Shown here piece after piece: positions 1 through 5,997 of a stretch of 15,519 nt of DNA. Both the position numbers and the translations under genes were made by a program. Every line of letters starts with the position of its first letter. Within the stretch, counting starts at the first letter, position 1. This DNA is from Gammaproteobacteria bacterium (GTDB taxonomy: Bacteria; Pseudomonadota; Gammaproteobacteria; UBA9214), in the NCBI GenBank assembly GCA_029864225.1, contig JAOTTU010000031.1, positions 1-15,519 on the forward strand, written 5' to 3'. The notes below the pieces were generated by a model. It made no database searches. It saw only the letters and a list, made by a program, of their open reading frames with translations, and was not told the origin of the DNA.

Positions 1-151
1 CATATTCATAGCGGAACTGGGCCGGCAGCGGGACGCACGGCCGACAACCGGTCCCAACCGTGACCCGACCACCGCTGCGGCCCGATTCGGGTTAAAGCCT
101 CGGGGCAAGCGGCCGATACAAGACTGTCGCCCTGCTGCTGCAATTAAACCC

Positions 152-157
152 TATAAA
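152..157 (+). promoter_or_regulatory. Possible -10 element upstream of the diguanylate cyclase gene
   Basis: TATAAA matches the sigma-70 -10 consensus at five of six positions. It lies in an AT-richer patch (about 141-170) inside an otherwise GC-rich leader. I see no good -35 hexamer 16-18 nt upstream. If it is used, transcription would start near position 164, only about 8 nt before the annotated ATG. That would mean either an almost leaderless mRNA or a true start further downstream. The rest of 1-151 holds only a short CCCG-ATT-CGGG inverted repeat (81-91) and no coding signal I can support. Confidence 0.2.
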
Positions 158-171
158 ACTGAATAAAACCG

Positions 172-1275
172 ATGCCGACAAAAAACCAGAACAAGACGCC
201 GCATTGCTCCGTGATCTGCAAGGACAGTGAACTCAAGAGTTTCTCCCGGAGTATGGCGGAGTTGCAATGGCTCATGCTCATTATCGTCATGGTGTATTTC
301 TTCATTCCCACCAACACCATCGACGCGCCCGAAAACCTGATTGCGGTTATGTGCGGTTATGCTGTCTTTGTACTGCTGTTTCGCTATGCGGGTGCGCGCC
401 TCGAAGACACCCAGTGGAAACTGGCGATCGAGACCTGGGCAATGATTACCTTTATCACCCTTTCCATATGGCTGAGCGGTGGCATCGAGAGTCCGCTGCA
501 GAACCTGTACCTGATTTCGGTTATTGCCTGCGCCATCACGATGGGCAAGACCATGACCATACTCGAAGTCGCCCTGATCGCCTGCTGCTACCTTTTCATG
601 GGTTACCAGCACTATTCAACGGACATCTTTTCCGCCGAGACATTCACCTTCATCATTGCCAGGTTTTCACCGCTGTTACTGGTGGCCTATGTCACGTCGA
701 TTCTGGCATCGGACATCCTCAACGCAAAGAAGAGAATCACCGAGCTGTCGCAGACAGATGACCTGACCGGCATCTCGAACATGCGTGCCTTCAATGAAAT
801 CTTCGAGAAGGAGGTCGCCGGGGCGGCACGCTACTCATATCCGTTGAGCGTACTCATGATCGATCTGGACAGGCTCAAGGTGGTGAATGACCAGTTCGGG
901 CATACCACCGGCAGCGCATTGATCAAGCATGCCGCAACACTGATGAGGGACGGGATCAGGGAGGCCGATATCCTTGCGCGTTACGGTGGTGATGAGTTCG
1001 TAATCCTCATGCCGCATACCAATACCGAGATGTCCACACTGGTCGCAGAACGCATCAGGGAATTGATTGAAGCCAAGCCGCTGAACATCGGTGGCCACCA
1101 GCTACCGGCCAGCATCAGCATCGGTATTGCCAGCTATCCCGATAACGTCGTCCGGCCGGAAACTCTCCTGGACCAGGCTGATGCCGCACTTTATCGAAGC
1201 AAGATGTCAGGACGCAATCGGGTCACAACCAGCAACAACAAACCGAAGGCAGTTCAGGTCCAGGCCTGTGCCTGA
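172..1275 (+). CDS. Membrane-anchored diguanylate cyclase (GGDEF domain)
   Basis: Predicted to make cyclic di-GMP from two GTP at the inner membrane. The 367-residue protein has about six hydrophobic segments (roughly residues 33-45, 56-71, 88-101, 111-124, 128-145 and 160-180). A short linker then leads to a C-terminal GGDEF domain (about 190-352). The active-site signature is an intact GGDEF at 272-276 after RY. The metal-site Asp231 and the ND..GH segment near 239-244 are present. An inhibitory-site RxxD (263-266) sits the usual five residues before GGDEF, so product feedback inhibition is likely. There is no HAMP, PAS or EAL domain, and I cannot assign the membrane sensor to a named family. 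The ATG at 172 lacks a clear Shine-Dalgarno; Met28 (253) is an alternative start. The gene converges on rnhB with a 27-nt gap and no visible terminator. By eye it is somewhat less GC-rich than its neighbours. Confidence 0.93.
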   Translation: MPTKNQNKTPHCSVICKDSELKSFSRSMAELQWLMLIIVMVYFFIPTNTIDAPENLIAVMCGYAVFVLLFRYAGARLEDTQWKLAIETWAMITFITLSIWLSGGIESPLQNLYLISVIACAITMGKTMTILEVALIACCYLFMGYQHYSTDIFSAETFTFIIARFSPLLLVAYVTSILASDILNAKKRITELSQTDDLTGISNMRAFNEIFEKEVAGAARYSYPLSVLMIDLDRLKVVNDQFGHTTGSALIKHAATLMRDGIREADILARYGGDEFVILMPHTNTEMSTLVAERIRELIEAKPLNIGGHQLPASISIGIASYPDNVVRPETLLDQADAALYRSKMSGRNRVTTSNNKPKAVQVQACA

Positions 1276-1302
1276 AACAACTCCTGCTGACACCCCCAAG
1301 AC

Positions 1303-1899
1303 TTAACAACCCTCCAGCAATCTCCTGACCGGTGCAAAGGAGCGCCGATGTATCGGCGTCACGCCCAGGGTTTGCAGTGCCTCCAGATGCATCCGGCTGG
1401 GATAGCCCTTGTGCCGGGCCAGGCCGTAGCCCGGGTACAGATTGTCCAGTTCGAGCATCTCGCGGTCACGCGACACCTTGGCGATAATCGAGGCGGCACT
1501 GATCGCCGCAACCTTGTCGTCACCCTTGATGACCGCCTGCACCGGGCAGGCCAGCCACGGACACTGGTTACCATCGACCAGGGCAGAGTCGGCGGCAGGT
1601 ACCAACTGATCCACCGCGCGACGCATGGCCAGCAGGGTTGCCTGAAGTATGTTGATGCTGTCGATTTCCTCGACATCAGCGCGTCCCACGGCCCAGGCAA
1701 GGGCCTTTCCTGTAATCTCATCGAACAAGGCATTGCGGCGCGTTTCCGTCAGTTTCTTTGAGTCGCGCAGACCGGCGATGGGGAGTTTCGGATCAAGGAT
1801 CACGGCGGCGGCGATCACCGGACCCGCCAGCGGCCCGCGGCCGGCCTCATCAACGCCGGCCACCCGCCCGGAGGCGCAATCGAACAGCTCATCCCCCAT
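1303..1899 (-). CDS. rnhB: Ribonuclease HII
   Basis: Cleaves the RNA strand of RNA-DNA hybrids and starts excision of ribonucleotides misincorporated in DNA; cytoplasmic. The 198-residue product has the length of the E. coli enzyme. It carries the N-terminal GVDEAGRGPLAGPV signature with catalytic Asp17 and Glu18, then Asp109 in VDGN and Asp127 in the KGDD segment, so all four acidic metal ligands are present. The SAASIIAKVSRD block that follows is also typical. I chose the ATG at 1899: the reading frame is open further upstream, but those extra residues are Arg-rich, unlike the family, and would lie inside lpxB. The chosen start overlaps the lpxB stop by 11 nt, suggesting coupling. It is the last gene of the minus-strand block, and no terminator is visible after its TAA. 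Confidence 0.96.
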   Translation of the reverse strand: MGDELFDCASGRVAGVDEAGRGPLAGPVIAAAVILDPKLPIAGLRDSKKLTETRRNALFDEITGKALAWAVGRADVEEIDSINILQATLLAMRRAVDQLVPAADSALVDGNQCPWLACPVQAVIKGDDKVAAISAASIIAKVSRDREMLELDNLYPGYGLARHKGYPSRMHLEALQTLGVTPIHRRSFAPVRRLLEGC

Positions 1900-3052
1900 G
1901 GTGGCCCAGCGTATCCAGCACCGCCTGCGCCGCACTACGGTTCGCGTCACGACGCAGATCGTCGTGAATCCTCGCAAAGATCGCACGGACCTCGACAGAG
2001 TGGTCGGGGTCGTCCAGGATCTTCATTAATTCGCGCCCGAGATTGTCGGCAGTCACCTCGTCCTGGATCAACTCCCTCACCACCGGCTGTCCCGCCAGCA
2101 GGTTCGGCAGCGAGTAGTACCTCGTTTTCACCAGCCTCTGCGCGATCCGGTAGGTCAGGGATGACAGGCGGTAAGCCACCACCATCGGCCGCTTGAGCAG
2201 CATGCATTCGAGTGCCGCGGTTCCGGAGGCCAGCAGCACGGCATCAGCGGCCGCCATCGCCTCGAGTGACTTGCCTTCCAGCAGAGTCATCGGGATCGCG
2301 GTTCGGGCCCTGGCGAGTTCTTTCTCGAACAGTACCCGACAGCGGTTGTTCGCCAGGGGCACCACAAACTCCAGGTCCGGTTTGCGCTCCCGGCACCGGG
2401 CCGCTGCCCCGATGAATGGTCCGGCAAGACGCTTCACCTCGTCGGCACGACTCCCGGGTAGCAGTGCAACAAGCCCACCGTTATTGTCGAGCCCCAGGTG
2501 TTGCCGGGCCTGTGCCTGATCGATCTCGTCTGCCAGCAGGTCCGCCAGCGGATGGCCGACACAACGGACCGGGAGGTGTTGCTCACGGTAGAAGCGTTCT
2601 TCAAATGGAAACAGGGTCAGCATGCAATCGATGCTACGGGCGATCTTGCGCACCCGGTACTGGCGCCATGCCCACACGGAAGGACTGACGTAGTGCAGCG
2701 TCCTGATCCCGTTACGCTTGAGCTTGCGCTCCAGGGCAAGGTTGAAATCCGGCGCGTCGACACCGATGAAGATGTCCGGGGGGGTATTCAGGAAGTGCTC
2801 GCCGAGCTCACGGCGCATCGACAACAGCCCTGGCAGGTGCCGGACGACCTCGGCAATCCCCATTACCGACAGTCGTTCCATAGGGTAGAGACTGAAACAC
2901 CCCGCTTCCTGCATGCGCGGTCCAGCAATACCCTCAAACATCGTATCCGGGGCCTGTTCGCGTAGCGCCTCGATCAGCCCCGCGCCCAGCAGGTCGCCGG
3001 ATGCCTCCCCGGCAACGATACCTATGTGGAGCGGATGGGTGTTATTGCCCAT
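1889..3052 (-). CDS. lpxB: Lipid-A-disaccharide synthase
   Basis: Condenses UDP-2,3-diacylglucosamine with lipid X to form the tetra-acylated disaccharide 1-phosphate of lipid A, at the inner face of the cytoplasmic membrane. The product has 387 residues (E. coli 382). Family marks in order are GEASGD at 15-20, VDAPDFN with the likely catalytic Asp99, the PSVWAWRQYRVRKI block, VGHPLAD, and LLPGSR at the start of the C-terminal nucleotide-binding half. A stop codon lies in frame in the upstream spacer, and no start codon follows it before this ATG. The Shine-Dalgarno is weak. The gene follows lpxA after a 99-nt spacer, unusually long for this cluster, and its 3' end overlaps rnhB by 11 nt. Confidence 0.97.
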   Translation of the reverse strand: MGNNTHPLHIGIVAGEASGDLLGAGLIEALREQAPDTMFEGIAGPRMQEAGCFSLYPMERLSVMGIAEVVRHLPGLLSMRRELGEHFLNTPPDIFIGVDAPDFNLALERKLKRNGIRTLHYVSPSVWAWRQYRVRKIARSIDCMLTLFPFEERFYREQHLPVRCVGHPLADLLADEIDQAQARQHLGLDNNGGLVALLPGSRADEVKRLAGPFIGAAARCRERKPDLEFVVPLANNRCRVLFEKELARARTAIPMTLLEGKSLEAMAAADAVLLASGTAALECMLLKRPMVVAYRLSSLTYRIAQRLVKTRYYSLPNLLAGQPVVRELIQDEVTADNLGRELMKILDDPDHSVEVRAIFARIHDDLRRDANRSAAQAVLDTLGHHGG

Positions 3053-3068
3053 AGCGGAACAAGCGTAC

Positions 3069-3136
3069 GGCTGGTCTCCCGCCCTGGAATGAAGGCAGGG
3101 CTACGGGTGATTGTTGACAGTCAGCGGGAACCAGCC
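3069..3136 (-). promoter_or_regulatory. Nested inverted repeats in the lpxA-lpxB spacer
   Basis: The 99-nt spacer between lpxA and lpxB holds two nested inverted repeats. The outer arms are GGCTGGT (3069-3075) and ACCAGCC (3130-3136). The inner arms are GCCCTG (3081-3086) and CAGGGC (3096-3101). In the minus-strand transcript this could fold just upstream of the lpxB start, which has little Shine-Dalgarno of its own. There is no T-tract, so it does not look like an intrinsic terminator. A role in mRNA processing or lpxB translation is inference only. Confidence 0.3.
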
Positions 3137-3151
3137 AGGCAACGGTGTCCA

Positions 3152-3922
3152 TCAGCGGACAATGCCACGCGTCTGCTGCTCGATGAAAGACACCAGCTGC
3201 GCCACCTCCTCCTGCTCTTTTGCCATCTCCTGCAAATCGGCGAGGGCCTCCCGCAGTGACAGGTTCGAGCGGTACAGGGTCTTGTAGGCCTGGCGCAATG
3301 CCTGCTGTGCCTTGTCCGTGAAGCCGCGGCGTTTCAGCCCCTCTGCATTCAGGCCGCGGGGACGTGCCGGACTGCCGTCGACGATGACAAAAGGCGGCAC
3401 AGCCTTCTTGATGCCGCTGCCGAAGGCGCAGAACGCGTGCGTACCGATGGCGCAGAACTGGTGCACCAGGGTGAAACCGCCGAGAATCGCATAGTCATCG
3501 ACCTCGACATGGCCGGCAAGCGAGGCATTATTCGAAAAGATGGTCTGGTTCCCGACCCGGCAGTCGTGGGCGATATGGACGTAGGCCATGATCCAGTTGT
3601 CGTCACCGATACGGGTGACGCCGGCATCCTGCACGGTACCGCGGTTGATGGTGACGAATTCGCGTATCAGGTTACGGTCGCCGATCTCGAGCCTGGTAGG
3701 CTCGCCAGCGTATTTCTTGTCCTGGGGCGCCTCGCCGACCGAGGCGAACTGGTAAATCCTGTTGTCGCTGCCGATGGAGGTCGGACCATTGATCACGGCA
3801 TGGGGACCGATCCAGGTGCCTGCACCGATTTCGACATCAGGCCCGATAATCGTGAACGCGCCAACGCTGACAGCGTCCGCCAGCCGGGCTGAAGGATCGA
3901 TGACCGCGCGCGGGTCGATCAA
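3152..3922 (-). CDS. lpxA: UDP-N-acetylglucosamine O-acyltransferase
   Basis: First step of lipid A synthesis: moves a 3-hydroxyacyl chain from ACP to the 3-OH of UDP-GlcNAc; cytoplasmic trimer. With a TTG start at 3922 the product is 256 residues (E. coli 262) and begins MIDPRAVIDPSA, matching the family N-terminus. The left-handed beta-helix hexapeptide repeats run to about residue 180, followed by a helical C-terminus. The catalytic base is His119 in HIAHDC (E. coli His125); His116, His138 and His154 match E. coli His122, His144 and His160. Asn93 stands where E. coli has His99. Phe167 occupies the acyl-ruler position (Gly173 in E. coli, Met in Pseudomonas aeruginosa), suggesting a chain shorter than C14. 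TTG overlaps the fabZ stop as TTGA. A GTG at 3946 would add eight residues and is the main alternative start. Confidence 0.96.
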   Translation of the reverse strand: MIDPRAVIDPSARLADAVSVGAFTIIGPDVEIGAGTWIGPHAVINGPTSIGSDNRIYQFASVGEAPQDKKYAGEPTRLEIGDRNLIREFVTINRGTVQDAGVTRIGDDNWIMAYVHIAHDCRVGNQTIFSNNASLAGHVEVDDYAILGGFTLVHQFCAIGTHAFCAFGSGIKKAVPPFVIVDGSPARPRGLNAEGLKRRGFTDKAQQALRQAYKTLYRSNLSLREALADLQEMAKEQEEVAQLVSFIEQQTRGIVR

Positions 3923-4359
3923 GAGTTGATATCCCTCTCGGTGCACATGATTTCAGCCGAGGCGACCAGCTTGCCATCCACCTTCGCGTTACAGTCGAAC
4001 ACCCAGATACCGCGTCTCGTCTTCAGCAGTTTGGCGGTCAGCACCAGCTGGTCGCCCGGTTCCACCGGCTGTTTGAAGCGTACCTTGTCCATGCCGACTA
4101 GAAAATAAAGGGTGTTCCGTTCGGCCGACTGATCGAGCGTCCGGAAGGCCAGCAGGCCGGTTGCCTGCGCCATGGCCTCGAGGATGAGCACACCGGGCAT
4201 TACCGGGCGCTGCGGGAAATGCCCCTGGAAAAACGGCTCATTGTAGGTGACATTCTTGATACCGGTCAGCGATTCGCCCGGATTGAACTCGGTCACCCGG
4301 TCAATCAGCAGAAACGGGTAACGGTGCGGCAAATGCTTCAGTATCTGGTTAATGTCCAT
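3919..4359 (-). CDS. fabZ: 3-hydroxyacyl-[acyl-carrier-protein] dehydratase FabZ
   Basis: Dehydrates 3-hydroxyacyl-ACP to trans-2-enoyl-ACP in type II fatty acid synthesis. It competes with LpxA and LpxD for the 3-hydroxyacyl-ACP pool, which explains its place between them. The 146-residue hotdog-fold protein starts MDINQILKHLPHRYPFLLIDR, the usual FabZ opening. It has the catalytic pair His47 (FFQGHFPQRPVMPG) and Glu61 (LILEAMAQ). Length and motifs fit FabZ rather than FabA. The start lies 44 nt downstream of the lpxD stop. The stop is shared with the lpxA start as TTGA, so the two are probably translationally coupled. Confidence 0.97.
   Translation of the reverse strand: MDINQILKHLPHRYPFLLIDRVTEFNPGESLTGIKNVTYNEPFFQGHFPQRPVMPGVLILEAMAQATGLLAFRTLDQSAERNTLYFLVGMDKVRFKQPVEPGDQLVLTAKLLKTRRGIWVFDCNAKVDGKLVASAEIMCTERDINS
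3933..3939 (-). promoter_or_regulatory. Ribosome binding site supporting the TTG start of lpxA
   Basis: On the minus strand GAGAGGG ends 10 nt before the TTG at 3922-3920. It lies inside the last codons of fabZ, downstream of the alternative GTG at 3946-3944, which it therefore could not serve. Together with the TTGA stop-start overlap and the family-like N-terminus, it favours the TTG start. Confidence 0.45.
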
Positions 4360-4403
4360 AAATAGCGGTGGTGTCCTGTCGGTTATTGTTCAAAACTCGA
4401 AAT

Positions 4404-5426
4404 TCAGTCTTTCGGGTCAAGCCTGCGCTCCAGCGCCTGTAGTCTCCGGGCCAGCTGATCCAGTTTCTTCAAGCGCGCATAGTTCTTGTTCCAGTCGGAA
4501 TTTTCCTGAGCCGGGATGCCGGAAGAATAGACACCGGGGCTGGTGATGGACCTGGTCACCATGGTCATGCCGGTTACCGTCACGTTGTCGGCAATTTCCA
4601 GGTGGCCGACGATCCCGGCCCCCCCGCCGATCATGCAATGCCGCCCTATCCTGGCGCTCCCGGAGATGCCCACGCAACCGGCGATCGCGGTATGGGCCCC
4701 GATGTGGACGTTATGCGCAACCTGGATCTGGTTGTCGAGCTTGACCCCGTCCTCGAGCACGGTATCGTCCAGGGCGCCCCGGTCGACACTGGTATTGGCA
4801 CCGATCTCGACATCGTTACCTATGCGCACGCCCCCGAGCTGCGGCACCTTAAGCCATTGGCCATTCTCGTTCGCCAGGCCAAAGCCGTCACTGCCGATCA
4901 CCGCACCGGGATGGATGATCACCCGTTCACCGATGTTTACGCCGTGGCTGACGACAACATTGGCGTGGAGATATCCCCCCGCGCCGATCCGGGTGTCCCG
5001 ACCGATGAAACAGCCGCCGGCCAGCTGGGTGCCGGCACCGATATGCACACTGTCCCCGATAATGCAGTTCGGACCGACCCAGGCAGAGGCATCGATCGCG
5101 CAGTCCTTGCCGATGCTGGCACTCGGGTGCACCCCCTGGCGGGGGTTCACTGGTGGTACGATCAGCGTGGCCGCCCTGGCATAGGCGACATAGGGATTGG
5201 CGCTGGCAATCGTCGCCGTTGGACACTCCCTGGCAAATTCCGGCCTGAGTATGACGGCAGCAGCGGCGGTGTGCTGCAGGTATTTCCTGTAGGTGGTATT
5301 GGCAAGAAAGCTGATGGCGCCGGGGCCGGCATTCTGCAAGGTGGCCACCGAAGTGATCACGCAGTCCGGATCGCCCTGCAGTTTACCACCGATACTGTTT
5401 GCCAATTCACCGAGCGTCAACCCCAT
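4404..5426 (-). CDS. lpxD: UDP-3-O-(3-hydroxyacyl)glucosamine N-acyltransferase
   Basis: Third step of lipid A synthesis: N-acylates UDP-3-O-acyl-glucosamine from 3-hydroxyacyl-ACP; cytoplasmic. The product has 340 residues (E. coli 341). Residues 1-95 form the N-terminal uridine-binding domain. Residues 98-290 carry the hexapeptide repeats of a left-handed beta-helix, and the end is a Lys/Arg-rich helix. The catalytic His is His238 in QVAHNV (E. coli His239). Met289 matches the E. coli acyl-ruler Met290, so this enzyme keeps the E. coli-like residue while LpxA does not. The conserved PGVYSSGIP loop is at about 297-305. AGGGA lies about 10 nt before the ATG. Skp ends 29 nt upstream. Confidence 0.97.
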   Translation of the reverse strand: MGLTLGELANSIGGKLQGDPDCVITSVATLQNAGPGAISFLANTTYRKYLQHTAAAAVILRPEFARECPTATIASANPYVAYARAATLIVPPVNPRQGVHPSASIGKDCAIDASAWVGPNCIIGDSVHIGAGTQLAGGCFIGRDTRIGAGGYLHANVVVSHGVNIGERVIIHPGAVIGSDGFGLANENGQWLKVPQLGGVRIGNDVEIGANTSVDRGALDDTVLEDGVKLDNQIQVAHNVHIGAHTAIAGCVGISGSARIGRHCMIGGGAGIVGHLEIADNVTVTGMTMVTRSITSPGVYSSGIPAQENSDWNKNYARLKKLDQLARRLQALERRLDPKD

Positions 5427-5455
5427 GCGGGTGCTTCCCTATAGTGACAGCGAGA

Positions 5456-5968
5456 TCAATTGCCCTTGAGCTTCGCGGCAACACTATCCGTAATATCAAT
5501 CCGGTCGCTTGAATAGACCACGCCCTGGCTCAGGATCAGGTCAAATTTCTGTTCCTTGGCGAATTCCACGACCGCGTCATACATGTCTTTCTGCAGCTTG
5601 GTGAGCACCTCGTTGCGCCTGATATTGAGATCGTCCCGGAACTCCTCCTGGGTACGTTTCAGGTCGCGCCGCTTACCGAGAATCTCCCGCTCCAGCTTGG
5701 AGCGCTCTGACTCGCTCATGACCTCGCCGTCACGGGACAGGCGGTCCTCCTGAGTCTTGATCTCGCGCTGCAGCGCCACCAATGCCTTTTCCCTCGGGCT
5801 GAACTCTGATTCGATCTTGCTCTGGGCAGACTTTACCTGGGGCGCGGACTCCATCAGTTTTGCCGTATCGACAAAGCCGATTTTCATTTCCGCCTGTACG
5901 CCACCGGAGTACATCGCCACGGTTGTAATCAGGGTTGCCATCAGTACTGCTGGTCTGTATCTGTTCAA
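5456..5968 (-). CDS. skp: Periplasmic chaperone Skp/OmpH family
   Basis: Periplasmic holdase that keeps unfolded outer-membrane proteins soluble on their way to the BAM complex. The 170-residue precursor has a signal peptide (about 1-26, cut after VQA), giving a mature protein of about 144 residues. It starts EMKIGFVDTAKLMESAPQ, the usual OmpH-family opening. The middle (about 50-125) is highly charged and helical, fitting the long coiled-coil tentacles of the Skp trimer. The C-terminal part (FDLILSQGVVYSSDRIDIT) returns to the beta-strand body. It lies 29 nt after bamA and 29 nt before lpxD, the standard position. Also called ompH or hlpA. Confidence 0.95.
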   Translation of the reverse strand: MNRYRPAVLMATLITTVAMYSGGVQAEMKIGFVDTAKLMESAPQVKSAQSKIESEFSPREKALVALQREIKTQEDRLSRDGEVMSESERSKLEREILGKRRDLKRTQEEFRDDLNIRRNEVLTKLQKDMYDAVVEFAKEQKFDLILSQGVVYSSDRIDITDSVAAKLKGN

Positions 5969-5997
5969 GGTATTTCTCCACGTTCGCCGTCAAATTT

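Noticed and set aside
81..91. CCCG-ATT-CGGG inverted repeat as a terminator
   Set aside because: The stem is only 4 bp, there is no T-tract on either side, and no gene end is visible next to it.
1900..1986. Longer N-terminus for rnhB (29 extra residues)
   Set aside because: The extra residues are Arg-rich and unlike RNase HII, and they lie inside lpxB. The ATG at 1899 gives the standard 198-residue length.
4602..5444. 280-codon open frame on the plus strand, opposite lpxD
   Set aside because: It is a shadow of the hexapeptide-repeat coding pattern of lpxD. The periodic Asp/Gly composition follows from that repeat.
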